Source: Streptomyces ferrugineus (lineage in GTDB: Bacteria > Actinomycetota > Actinomycetes > Streptomycetales > Streptomycetaceae). From it: a stretch of 64,000 nt of DNA. Under the pieces are notes generated by a model that worked only from the letters and a program-made list of their open reading frames with translations, ran no database searches and was not told the origin of the DNA. The translations under genes and the position numbers were made by a program. Shown in pieces: positions 36,754 to 45,360 of this stretch (the stretch's first letter is position 1; each line of letters begins with the position of its first letter). The stretch is taken from contig NZ_CP063373.1 in NCBI RefSeq assembly GCF_015160855.1, positions 8,903,001 through 8,967,000 of the forward strand. The letters run 5' to 3'.

Positions 36754-38202
36754 TCAGCCCAGGTCGACCTCCGGGTAGAGCGGGAAGCCGGCCACGAGGT
36801 CGGTGGCGCGGTGGGAGATCTCGTCGGCGATCTTCGAGTCGAGGACGTGAGCGGCCTTGGACGGGGCGCCCGACTTGGTCGTGCCCGGCTCGGTGGTGGT
36901 GAGGACGCGGTCGATGAGGGCGGCGACCTCGTCCATCTCGGCGGTGCCCAGGCCCCGGGTGGTCAGGGCGGGGGTGCCGATGCGGATGCCGGAGGTGTAC
37001 CAGGCGCCGTTGGGGTCGGCCGGGATGGCGTTGCGGTTGGTGACGATGCCGGACTCGAGGAGCGCGGCCTCGGCCTGGCGGCCGGTGAGTCCGTAGGAGG
37101 AGGCGACGTCGATCAGGTTGAGGTGGTTGTCCGTGCCGCCGGTGACAAGGGTCGCGCCCCTGCGCATCAGCCCTTCCGCCAGCGCCCGGGAGTTGTCGAC
37201 GATGCGCTGGGCGTAGTCGCGGAAGGACTCCTGGCGGGCCTCGGCGAGGGCGACGGCCTTGGCGGCCATGACGTGCGGGAGCGGGCCGCCGAGGACCATC
37301 GGGCAGCCGCGGTCGACCTGGTCCTTGAGGGAGTCGTCGCACAGGACCATGCCGCCGCGCGGGCCGCGCAGCGACTTGTGGGTGGTGGTGGTGACGATCT
37401 GGGCGTGCGGGACCGGGTCGAAGTCGCCGGTGAGGACCTTGCCGGCGACGAGACCCGCGAAGTGGGCCATGTCGACCATGAGCGTGGCGCCGACCTCGTC
37501 GGCGATCTCGCGCATGATCCGGAAGTTCACGAGACGGGGGTAGGCGGAGTAGCCGGCGACGATGATCAGCGGCTTGAACTCGCGGGCGGAGGCGCGCAGG
37601 GCCTCGTAGTCGATCAGGCCCGTGGCGGGGTCGGTGCCGTAGGAGCGCTGGTCGAACATCTTGCCGGAGATGTTCGGGCGGAAGCCGTGGGTGAGGTGGC
37701 CGCCGGCGTCCAGGGACATGCCGAGCATGCGCTGGTTGCCGAAGGCGCGGCGCAGTTCGGCCCAGTCGGCCTCGGAGAGTTCGTTGACCTGGCGGACGCC
37801 GGCCTTCTCCAGGGCGGGGGCCTCGACGCGCTGGGCGAGGACGGCCCAGAAGGCGACGAGGTTGGCGTCGATGCCGGAGTGCGGCTGGACGTAGGCGTGG
37901 CGGGCGCCGAAGAGCTCCTTGGCGTGTTCGGCGGCGAGGGACTCGACGGTGTCGACGTTGCGGCAGCCGGCGTAGAAGCGGCGGCCGACGGTGCCCTCGG
38001 CGTACTTGTCGCTGAACCAGTTGCCCATCGCCAGGAGGGTGGCCGGGGAGGCGTAGTTCTCGGAGGCGATCAGTTTGAGCATCTCGCGCTGGTCGGCGAC
38101 CTCCTGGCCGATGGCGTCGGCCACGCGCGGCTCGACGGCGCGGATCACGTCGAGGGCGGAACGGAAGGCGGTGGACTCGGTGGAGAGGGGCTCGGCTGAC
38201 AT
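36754..38202 (-). CDS. glyA: Serine hydroxymethyltransferase (glycine hydroxymethyltransferase)
   Basis: A 482-residue PLP enzyme interconverting serine and glycine with tetrahydrofolate. Conserved segments: [48 protein letters not shown], and the PLP lysine in [14 protein letters not shown]. It is ~60 residues longer than E. coli GlyA because of an insertion after [19 protein letters not shown], as in the long actinobacterial form. ATG 38202 has GAGGTCC upstream. No glycine-riboswitch-like structure is visible in the leader. It is divergent from rocD. Confidence 0.93.
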   Translation of the reverse strand: MSAEPLSTESTAFRSALDVIRAVEPRVADAIGQEVADQREMLKLIASENYASPATLLAMGNWFSDKYAEGTVGRRFYAGCRNVDTVESLAAEHAKELFGARHAYVQPHSGIDANLVAFWAVLAQRVEAPALEKAGVRQVNELSEADWAELRRAFGNQRMLGMSLDAGGHLTHGFRPNISGKMFDQRSYGTDPATGLIDYEALRASAREFKPLIIVAGYSAYPRLVNFRIMREIADEVGATLMVDMAHFAGLVAGKVLTGDFDPVPHAQIVTTTTHKSLRGPRGGMVLCDDSLKDQVDRGCPMVLGGPLPHVMAAKAVALAEARQESFRDYAQRIVDNSRALAEGLMRRGATLVTGGTDNHLNLIDVASSYGLTGRQAEAALLESGIVTNRNAIPADPNGAWYTSGIRIGTPALTTRGLGTAEMDEVAALIDRVLTTTEPGTTKSGAPSKAAHVLDSKIADEISHRATDLVAGFPLYPEVDLG

Positions 38203-38517
38203 GGGGACCTCCGGACGTCGTGTGCAGCGATCACGGTACGGCCCAGGCGCACGGCACTCGGTCTGGACTTGGCCCAGGGGCCGCTCCCCGATGGTTGGTC
38301 CATCCCAGCGCGCCAGTCACGGCCCGCCGATCAGCCTACCGGGCGCGCCGATGAGCGATGGTCCCGCGTCCACCATGCGAGCAACGATAGGAAGGGGCCG
38401 CACAGCACTCGTAAGGCAGGAACTGGACAGTGGCCGCGAGCCTCGTGACTGCCGGAAACACGAGCCCTCGCGGTGGCGGAAACACGAGCCCTCGCGGTGG
38501 CGGAAACGGAGAGCCCC
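38203..38517. other. Intergenic region between glyA and rocD
   Basis: 315 bases between divergent start codons. It holds a 24-base tandem repeat (38453-38508) close to rocD. I see no RNA gene, no clear promoter hexamers and no further reading frame that looks coding. Confidence 0.5.
38453..38508. repeat. 24-base tandem repeat in the rocD leader
   Basis: Two perfect 24-base copies at 38453-38476 and 38477-38500, followed by a partial third (CGGAAA at 38501). They start CGGAAACACGAGCC and end CGCGGTGG. The third partial copy runs into GGAGAG, the ribosome site of rocD. Confidence 0.9.
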
Positions 38518-39732
38518 GTGGGTACGTCGAGCACCAACGAATCCCTGATCGCCACGATCGACGCGCACAGCGCGCACAACTACCACCCGCTGCCGGTAGT
38601 GGTGGCGACGGCGGACGGGGCGTGGATGACGGATGTGGAGGGGCGGCGCTATCTGGATCTGCTGGCCGGGTATTCGGCGCTCAACTTCGGGCACGGCAAC
38701 CGGCGGATCCTGGATGCGGCGAAGGCGCAGCTGGAGCGGGTGACGCTGACGTCGCGGGCGTTTCATCACGACCGGTTCGGGGCGTTCTGCGCGCAGCTCG
38801 CCGAGCTGTGCGGGATGGAGATGGTGCTGCCGATGAACACGGGGGCGGAGGCGGTGGAGACGGCCGTGAAGACGGCCCGGAAGTGGGGGTACCGGGTCAA
38901 GGGCGTGCCGGCGGAGATGGCGAAGATCGTGGTGGCGGGCAACAACTTCCACGGCCGTACGACGACGATCATCAGCTTCTCCACCGACCCGGAGGCGCGG
39001 GCGGACTTCGGGCCGTACACGCCGGGCTTCGAGATCGTGCCGTACGGGGATCTGACGGCGATGCGGGAGGCGTTGACGGAGAACACGGTGGCGGTGCTGC
39101 TGGAGCCGATCCAGGGCGAGGCGGGGGTGGTCGTCCCTCCCGCGGGCTATCTGCCGGCGGTGCGGGAGTTGACGCGGGAGCGGAACGTGCTGTTCGTGGC
39201 GGACGAGGTCCAGTCGGGGCTGGGGCGTACGGGGCGCACCTTCGCGTGCGAGCACGAGGGCGTGGTGCCGGACGTGTACGTCCTGGGGAAGGCCCTCGGG
39301 GGCGGGGTCGTGCCGGTGTCGGCGGTGGTGTCGTCGGCCGAGGTGCTCGGGGTGTTCCGGCCCGGGGAGCACGGGTCGACGTTCGGTGGGAATCCGCTGG
39401 CGTGTGCGGTGGCGCTGGAGGTGATCGCGATGCTGCGGACGGGCGAGTTCCAGCAGCGGGCGGCGGAGCTGGGCGCGCATCTGCACCGGGAGCTGGGGCA
39501 GTTGGCCGGGACCGGGCGGGTGACGCAGGTGCGGGGGCGCGGGCTGTGGGCCGGGGTCGACATCGCCCGGGGGCATGGCACGGGGCGGGAGGTGTCCGAG
39601 CAGTTGATGGAGCGGGGTGTGCTGGTGAAGGACACCCATGGGGCGACGATCCGTATCGCGCCGCCCCTGGTGATCGGAAAGGAGGATCTGGACTGGGGGC
39701 TGGCCCAGTTGCAGGGCGTGCTCGGGGTCTGA
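38518..39732 (+). CDS. rocD: Ornithine aminotransferase
   Basis: A protein of 404 residues, a class III PLP aminotransferase forming glutamate semialdehyde from ornithine. It has LDLLAGYSALNFGHGN, VLPMNTGAEAVETAVKTARKWGY, NNFHGRTTTIISFS, LEPIQGEAGV, VADEVQSGLGRTG, the PLP lysine in VLGKALGGG, and EHGSTFGGNPLACA. GTG 38518 follows GGAGAG at five bases; an upstream GTG at 38473 lies in the tandem repeat and is less likely. It is convergent with the DUF3050 gene. Confidence 0.92.
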   Translation: MGTSSTNESLIATIDAHSAHNYHPLPVVVATADGAWMTDVEGRRYLDLLAGYSALNFGHGNRRILDAAKAQLERVTLTSRAFHHDRFGAFCAQLAELCGMEMVLPMNTGAEAVETAVKTARKWGYRVKGVPAEMAKIVVAGNNFHGRTTTIISFSTDPEARADFGPYTPGFEIVPYGDLTAMREALTENTVAVLLEPIQGEAGVVVPPAGYLPAVRELTRERNVLFVADEVQSGLGRTGRTFACEHEGVVPDVYVLGKALGGGVVPVSAVVSSAEVLGVFRPGEHGSTFGGNPLACAVALEVIAMLRTGEFQQRAAELGAHLHRELGQLAGTGRVTQVRGRGLWAGVDIARGHGTGREVSEQLMERGVLVKDTHGATIRIAPPLVIGKEDLDWGLAQLQGVLGV

Positions 39733-39837
39733 TGGGGAGGCCTGCGACGGTCAGCGGTTCGCCGTGTGGTTCAGGATCGCGCCATGGATCGTCCGAGATG
39801 GTGGGCGTGCGCGTCGCCGGTGTGCAAGCCCGGCGCT

Positions 39838-40632
39838 TCAGCGGCGGGTAGGTGGCGCCATGGCCTCCGTGATGCCGTCCCACAACCGGGACCTCGCCTC
39901 CAGCGCGAGGGTCGCCGTCTCCACGGCCTCCCGCCAGCGTGTGTCGTCCGTGCCGCACAGGTCGGCGACCATCTGCATGGCCATCGGGGTGTGCTCCTCG
40001 CCGTCGACCTCGATGTGGCGGGCCAGATAGTCGCAGAAGAGCGGGAACCGTTCGGTGCCCTCCTTCCTGATCACCTGGTCGAACATGTCCGGGATGAGGT
40101 CCTCCCGGGAGAAGGCGAAGGCGGCGGCCCGGCAGTGCAGTGGGCGGTCGGCGATGATGCCGAAGGTGGTGCGCACGAACTCGGCCGCCGGCGCGGGCAC
40201 TTGGGCGACATGCAGTGCCGCCGGCACATCGTGGCCCTCCGTGATCAGCGCCAGGAAGGTGTCGATGGGGGCCGTCTCGGCGCCCGCCTCGGTCATGCCC
40301 GCGCGATAGAGCTCGAAGTGGCTGGTGAAGCCGCCGTTCAGCTCGTCGCTCTCCTCCACCAGCACAATGTCGTTGATCAGTCGCCGGCTCACCTCGGAGC
40401 CGCGCGGCACCCAGGGGACGTCCACACATGTCAGGTCCCGTTGCAGGGACTTGAGCAGTGACATGAAGTCCCACACCGCGAAGACGTGGTGCGCCATGAA
40501 CGTCGCCATGTCCGCGCGGCTGCCGATCCGCTGGTAAATCTGGTGGGCGGTGACTTCTTTTCGTACGGGTTCGATCGCGGCGCGCGCCCGGTCGATTCCC
40601 TCGTGGGTCATGTTCCAGTCGTAGCGAGACAT
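39838..40632 (-). CDS. DUF3050 (heme-oxygenase-like fold) protein
   Basis: A protein of 264 residues, all helical. As far as I recall, DUF3050 falls in the heme-oxygenase/TenA-like structural group, which also contains diiron oxidases. Candidate ligands: Glu/His in [18 protein letters not shown] and an H-x3-D-x3-H pattern in [13 protein letters not shown] near residue 213, similar to but not identical with the HxxxDxxH of known heme-oxygenase-like diiron oxidases. ATG 40632 has AAGGAGA upstream. It is divergent from the ABM/pabAB run across an AT-richer promoter region. Its position suggests that it oxidises the p-aminobenzoate-derived product; this is inference. Confidence 0.7.
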   Translation of the reverse strand: MSRYDWNMTHEGIDRARAAIEPVRKEVTAHQIYQRIGSRADMATFMAHHVFAVWDFMSLLKSLQRDLTCVDVPWVPRGSEVSRRLINDIVLVEESDELNGGFTSHFELYRAGMTEAGAETAPIDTFLALITEGHDVPAALHVAQVPAPAAEFVRTTFGIIADRPLHCRAAAFAFSREDLIPDMFDQVIRKEGTERFPLFCDYLARHIEVDGEEHTPMAMQMVADLCGTDDTRWREAVETATLALEARSRLWDGITEAMAPPTRR

Positions 40633-40803
40633 GGTTCTCCTTCGCTTTCCCACTGAGCGGAATATCGATCCTGGGCATTTCTCGCGACTTTTGGCAAGCG
40701 CTTCCCGGGATTCCGTAAGAATTGCGTAATACTTACCGACGGTACTCACCGAAAAGCAGCCAAGGGTTGCGATTCGGACAGTCGAAAAAATCTTGATTGA
40801 ACG
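40633..40803. promoter_or_regulatory. AT-richer divergent promoter region of the PABA-type cluster
   Basis: 171 bases of visibly lower GC than the surroundings, between divergent genes. On the minus strand TTGCCA and CAGGAT are spaced 18 bases apart, a possible promoter for the DUF3050 gene. GTAAG and CTTAC arms flank AATTGCGTAATA, a weak palindrome. No clear plus-strand hexamer pair was found. Confidence 0.35.
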
Positions 40804-41418
40804 TTGAACACCGAGGGCTTTCATGCCGTAATCGACGACGTGACCAGTAATCCCGTCACCGTCACCGTGGCCTTTCACGTGGTGCCGGGCCGCGAGGCCG
40901 ACTTTCATTCCTGGGGGTGGGCCATGCTGGGCGCGAGCGCACAGCAGCAGGGTTTTTTGGGGGGTGGCGTCCTTGTCGACCGAGAGGCGGAGTGGCATGT
41001 GGTCTACCGCTTCGCCAGCGAGGGGGCAGCCCTGGCCTGGGAGAACTCGGACGTCCGAGCGCAGCTGGACACCCGGGCGGCGGAGCTCGCCCGGGAGACG
41101 GGGCGCAGGAGGGTGCGGGGCTCGAAGGCATGGTTCGACTCCCAGACCCTCACCCCGGCCCCGCCGACTCCGCCGGCGAAGTGGAAGCTCTGGTTCGTGA
41201 ATATGAGTGCGGTTTTTCCGCCGGTACTCCTGTTCAATCTGACCGTGCTCCCCTATCTGAACAACCTCAATGCGCTTTTTCGTACGCTGCTGTTGTGCCT
41301 GAGTGTGACGGCCCTCGTCACCTGGATTCTCATGCCGCGCCTTCAGCGTTTCTTCCGGAAATGGCTGTATCCGCCGCTCCAGGCGCTTCGTGGACGGCAC
41401 AAACGACGGACCGCATAG
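40804..41418 (+). CDS. Membrane-anchored antibiotic-biosynthesis-monooxygenase (ABM) domain protein
   Basis: A protein of ~204 residues. The N-terminal ~110 residues form an ABM/ferredoxin-like domain: [44 protein letters not shown] Pro-rich hinge leads to two membrane helices ([16 protein letters not shown] near 138-153; [18 protein letters not shown] near 163-180) and a basic tail (RGRHKRRTA). ABM domains in polyketide pathways oxidise aromatic rings without cofactors, but many are of unknown role. The start is uncertain: TTG 40804 or GTG 40840, neither with a good ribosome site. It lies 29 bases before pabAB, in the same orientation. Confidence 0.7.
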   Translation: MNTEGFHAVIDDVTSNPVTVTVAFHVVPGREADFHSWGWAMLGASAQQQGFLGGGVLVDREAEWHVVYRFASEGAALAWENSDVRAQLDTRAAELARETGRRRVRGSKAWFDSQTLTPAPPTPPAKWKLWFVNMSAVFPPVLLFNLTVLPYLNNLNALFRTLLLCLSVTALVTWILMPRLQRFFRKWLYPPLQALRGRHKRRTA

Positions 41419-41447
41419 GTCCGGGACCAATCAAAGGAGGTGGGCGG

Positions 41448-43721
41448 GTGAAGACCCTGCTCATCGACAATTACGACTCGTACACGTACAACCTGTTCCA
41501 GCTGATCGCCGAGGTCAACGGCGAGGAGCCGCTGGTGATCCACAACGACACCCCCGCCGACCGGATCCCGGATCTCGCGGGGTTCGACAACGTGGTGGTG
41601 TCGCCGGGTCCCGGGCACCCGGGCGCCTCGCGCGACTTCGGCATCAGCGCCAGGCTGCTCGCCGAGTGCCGGCTGCCCGTGCTCGGCGTCTGCCTGGGCC
41701 ACCAGGGCATCGCGCTCGGGGAACGGAGCCGCGTCGAGCCGGCCCCGCGGCCCCTGCACGGTCATCTGTCCACGGTCCGGCACGACGAGCGGGACCTGTT
41801 CCGGGGGTTGCCGCAGCACTTCACCGCGGTGCGCTACCACTCGCTGGCCGTGCGCGAGCCGCTGCCCGGGACGCTTGAGGCCACCGCCTGGGCCGAGGAC
41901 GGTGTCCTGATGGGGCTCCGGCACCGCACCAGGCCCCTGTGGGGGGTGCAGTTCCATCCGGAGTCCGTCCTCACGGATTACGGCCACCGCATGCTCGTGA
42001 ACTTCCGGAACCTGACGGCCGAACGGGCCCGCAGGCCCCGTACGAAGAACACCGCGGTGCCTTCATCGGCCGCGCCGTCGCCGGTCGCCCTCATCCCCCG
42101 CCCCCGGACCGCCGGACGCACCGCCTACCGCCTGCACACCCGCCGGATCGCCGGCGCGGTCGACACGGAGGCCGCCTTCACGCGGCTGTACGCATCCTCG
42201 CCGCGCGCGTTCTGGCTGGACAGCTCCCTGGTGGAGGAGGGGCGGTCCCGCTTCTCGTTCCTCGGGGACGACAGCGGGCCGCTCGCCGAGTTCGTACGGT
42301 ACGACGTCGACGCCGGCCGCTGTGAGATCGAGCGGGCCGGACGGCCGCCGCGCAAGGTCGCGGCGAGCGTCTTCGACTACCTCAAGCGGCAGCTGACGAA
42401 CCGTCGGGTGGACGCCACCGGGCTGCCCTTCGACTTCACGGGCGGCTATGTCGGCTACTTCGGCTACGAGACGAAGGCGGACTGCGGCTCGCCGAACCAG
42501 CACCGGGCCGACACCCCGGACGCCTGCTGGCTGTTCGCCGACCGGCTGATCGCGGTGGACCACCAGGAGGGCTTCACCTACGCCGTGTGCCTGGCGGAGG
42601 ACACCCCGCGGGCCGCGCGGGAGGCCGCGGACTGGCTGGAGAGCACGCTGGCCCAGCTCACCTTCGTCACCGCCGAGACGGACCGGCCGTCGCCGCCCGC
42701 GTCCGCCGAGTCGGACCTCGACGCCGCCGAGCCGTGGCTGGTGCGCGACCGGGCCACGTACCTCGCCGACATCGAGGCGTGCAAGCAGGAGCTGCGGGCG
42801 GGCACCAGCTACGAGGTCTGCCTGACCAACGCCGCCCGGATGCCCGCCCCGTCCGACGCGTACGGCTTCTACCGGGTGCTGCGGCGCGTCAACCCGGCGC
42901 CGTACGCGGCCTTCTTACGGTTCGGGGAGTTCGACGTGGCCGGCTCCTCGCCCGAGCGCTTCCTGCGGATCACCCGGGACGGGCACGCCGAGGCCAAGCC
43001 GATCAAGGGCACCGCGGGTCGCGGTGCCGGGCCCGAGGAGGATGCCCGGCTCAGGGACGCGCTGGCGACGGACGCCAAGACGCGTGCCGAGAACCTGATG
43101 ATCGTGGATCTGCTCCGCAACGACCTTGGCCGGGTCTGCCGGACCGGGTCGGTGCGGGTGCCCAAGCTCATGGCCACCGAGACGTACGCCACCGTGCATC
43201 AGCTCGTCTCCACCGTGGAGGGGCGGCTGCGCGAGGGCACGGACGCGGTGGACTGCGTCCGCGCCTGCTTCCCCGGCGGCTCGATGACCGGCGCGCCGAA
43301 GCTGCGCACCATGGAGATCATCGACGCCCTGGAGACCGAGGCCCGCGGGGTCTACTCCGGTGCCCTCGGCTATCTGGGGTGCAGCGGCGGCGCGGACCTC
43401 AACATCGTCATCCGTACGGCCGTCCTCGCGGACGGGGTGCTGCGGCTGGGCGCCGGCGGAGCGATCGTCCTCGACTCCGATCCGGTCGCCGAGTACGACG
43501 AGATGCTGCTGAAGACGGCGGCCCAGATGCGGGCCCTGCGGGAGCACACGGCGGCGGGGGCGGGGCGGTCCCGGGACACGGCGTCGTCTCCGGCGCGCAG
43601 CGTCGTGACCACCCTGGCGGACATGGGCTCCCAGCAGAACGCCGGGACCACGGCAACAGGGACCGGCGACAGCCACGAACCCGGCGTCATCCCGTCCGTC
43701 GCGGAGGAGGCCGCCCGATGA
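41448..43721 (+). CDS. pabAB: Fused aminodeoxychorismate synthase (glutamine amidotransferase + PabB)
   Basis: A protein of 757 residues converting chorismate and glutamine to 4-amino-4-deoxychorismate. The amidotransferase domain (1-190) starts KTLLIDNYDSYTYNLFQLI and has the nucleophile in LGVCLGHQG and His/Glu in VQFHPES. After a ~40-residue linker, the PabB domain (~235-720) has FTGGYVGYFGYE, TSYEVCLTN, AAFLRFGEFDVAGSSPERF, RAENLMIVDLLRNDLGRV and GSMTGAPKLRTMEII. The PIKGT motif (lysine, not alanine) marks ADC synthase rather than anthranilate synthase. GTG 41448 follows a perfect AAAGGAGG. Leu490 is encoded by the rare TTA codon (42915-42917), implying bldA dependence. It overlaps the next gene (ATGA). 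Confidence 0.92.
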   Translation: MKTLLIDNYDSYTYNLFQLIAEVNGEEPLVIHNDTPADRIPDLAGFDNVVVSPGPGHPGASRDFGISARLLAECRLPVLGVCLGHQGIALGERSRVEPAPRPLHGHLSTVRHDERDLFRGLPQHFTAVRYHSLAVREPLPGTLEATAWAEDGVLMGLRHRTRPLWGVQFHPESVLTDYGHRMLVNFRNLTAERARRPRTKNTAVPSSAAPSPVALIPRPRTAGRTAYRLHTRRIAGAVDTEAAFTRLYASSPRAFWLDSSLVEEGRSRFSFLGDDSGPLAEFVRYDVDAGRCEIERAGRPPRKVAASVFDYLKRQLTNRRVDATGLPFDFTGGYVGYFGYETKADCGSPNQHRADTPDACWLFADRLIAVDHQEGFTYAVCLAEDTPRAAREAADWLESTLAQLTFVTAETDRPSPPASAESDLDAAEPWLVRDRATYLADIEACKQELRAGTSYEVCLTNAARMPAPSDAYGFYRVLRRVNPAPYAAFLRFGEFDVAGSSPERFLRITRDGHAEAKPIKGTAGRGAGPEEDARLRDALATDAKTRAENLMIVDLLRNDLGRVCRTGSVRVPKLMATETYATVHQLVSTVEGRLREGTDAVDCVRACFPGGSMTGAPKLRTMEIIDALETEARGVYSGALGYLGCSGGADLNIVIRTAVLADGVLRLGAGGAIVLDSDPVAEYDEMLLKTAAQMRALREHTAAGAGRSRDTASSPARSVVTTLADMGSQQNAGTTATGTGDSHEPGVIPSVAEEAAR

Positions 43722-45358
43722 AGACCGAGCAGTCCTTGACCGCACCGCACACCGCCGTTCCGCACCCCACGAGGCCCCCACGGGCTTCGGGCACCACGCA
43801 CCCCACGCACCCCACGGCCCCTCCGCAGTCGTCCGCCACCGCCGGCCCCGGGACACCCCCGCCGGACGCAGCAGCCCCCGGGAACCTCGCCGCCCACCTC
43901 GCCGATCTCTCGGCGCGGCGTGGATGGGACGCTCGGCCCGCGTTTCACCAGGGGCATCGGGCATGGACCCACGCCGAGGTGCACGAGCTCGGGGCGCGGG
44001 CGGCCACCGTGCTGGCCGGTCACGGGGTGCGCCCCCGTGACCGCGTGCTGCTCGCGCTGCCCGACGGTGTCGCCTGGGTGGCGGCCTTTCTCGGGGTGGC
44101 CCGGCTCGGTGCCGTCGCGGTTCTCGTGAATCCCGAACTTCCCGCCGCCGACCACGCGTTCATGGCCCAGGACACCGAGGCCGTGCTGTGTGTGACGGGA
44201 CCGGGTCTGGAGCAGGAGCGTTTCCGCGGCCGGGCGTGTCTCGGCGCCGACGAACTGCTCGCGCTCGCCCCCGCCGCCGAGCCGGCCCCCGCCCACCCGG
44301 TCGACGCGCACACCCCGCTGTATGTGCAGTACACGTCCGGTACCACCGGCCACCCCAAGGGCGTCGTGCACACGCACGGCGACCCGAAGGCGTATCACGA
44401 CCTGATCGGCCGGCGGGTGCTGCGCATCACCGAGGACGACGTCACCCTGTCGGTGTCGAAGCTGTACTTCGCCTACGGCTTCGGCAACGCCTTCGTCTTC
44501 CCGCTCTTCTCCGGCTCCTCCGCCGTCCTGACGGACCGCCGCCCGACCCCGGCCGCCGTCGACGAACTCGTCGCCCGGCACCGGGTGACCCTGCTCTACT
44601 CCGTGCCGTCCGCGTACGCCGCCCTGGTGGCCGACCGGGGCAGCGGACACGAGGCCTGCTTCGCCTCGGTGCGCGCCGCGGTGTCGGCCGGCGAGGGCAT
44701 GCCGGACGGGCTCGGCGGACAGGTCACCGAACTGCTCGGCGCGCCCGTGCTGGAGCAGATCGGCTCCACCGAGGCCGGGCACGCCTTCTGCGCCAACGGC
44801 TTCGAGCACCACCGTCCGGGCACCGTAGGCCGCCCCGTACCCGGCTTCGAGGTGGAGCTGCGGGACCGGGCCGGGCGCCCGGTGCCGGACGGGGCGGAGG
44901 GCGAGATGTGGGTGCGCGGGCCGACGGTGACGCCCGGCTATCTGAACCGGCCCGAGGAGACCGGACGCACGCTCGTCGGCGGCTGGCTGGCCACCCGGGA
45001 CCGGGCCCGCCGCGAGCCGGACGGCACCTACCGGCACCTGGGCCGCGCCGACGACATGGAGATGGTCGGCGGCATCACCGTCTCCCCGCTGGAGGTGGAG
45101 GCCGTACTGCGGACCCACCCGGCGGTGCGGGAGGTCGCCGTCGCGGCGGTGGCCGACGGGCGCGGGGCGAGCCGGCTGCGTGCCTTCGTCGTGCCCCGCA
45201 CCCCCGTACGGGACGGCCTGGAGGGCGAACTCCTCCGGCTGGCCCGCGAACACCTCGCCGCCTTCAAGGTCCCCCGGGGCGTCAGCCTCGTCCCGTCCCT
45301 GCCCCGCACCCCGACCGGAAAGCTCCGCCGCCATCTGGTCCGCAAGGGCGCGTGGTGA
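43718..45358 (+). CDS. Benzoate-CoA-ligase-like AMP-forming ligase
   Basis: A protein of 546 residues with a Pro/Thr-rich N-terminal extension of ~45 residues, then an ANL-fold ligase. A3 motif YTSGTTGHPKG near 205, then LSVSKLYFAYGFGNAFVFPLF, characteristic of benzoate-type ligases; A5 GSTEAGH; A8-like RADDMEMVGGITVSPLEVE; and the C-terminal lysine in PTGKLRRH. The likely substrate is p-aminobenzoate, made by the flanking pabAB and pabC, giving an adenylate and perhaps a CoA ester. Segment A7 reads LATRDRARREPDG, with a usable Asp. ATG 43718 overlaps the pabAB stop by four bases. Confidence 0.83.
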   Translation: MKTEQSLTAPHTAVPHPTRPPRASGTTHPTHPTAPPQSSATAGPGTPPPDAAAPGNLAAHLADLSARRGWDARPAFHQGHRAWTHAEVHELGARAATVLAGHGVRPRDRVLLALPDGVAWVAAFLGVARLGAVAVLVNPELPAADHAFMAQDTEAVLCVTGPGLEQERFRGRACLGADELLALAPAAEPAPAHPVDAHTPLYVQYTSGTTGHPKGVVHTHGDPKAYHDLIGRRVLRITEDDVTLSVSKLYFAYGFGNAFVFPLFSGSSAVLTDRRPTPAAVDELVARHRVTLLYSVPSAYAALVADRGSGHEACFASVRAAVSAGEGMPDGLGGQVTELLGAPVLEQIGSTEAGHAFCANGFEHHRPGTVGRPVPGFEVELRDRAGRPVPDGAEGEMWVRGPTVTPGYLNRPEETGRTLVGGWLATRDRARREPDGTYRHLGRADDMEMVGGITVSPLEVEAVLRTHPAVREVAVAAVADGRGASRLRAFVVPRTPVRDGLEGELLRLAREHLAAFKVPRGVSLVPSLPRTPTGKLRRHLVRKGAW

Positions 45359-45360
45359 CC

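Noticed and set aside
38203..38452. Possible glycine riboswitch before glyA
   Set aside because: I found none of the conserved glycine-aptamer segments or paired helices, only unstructured GC-rich sequence.
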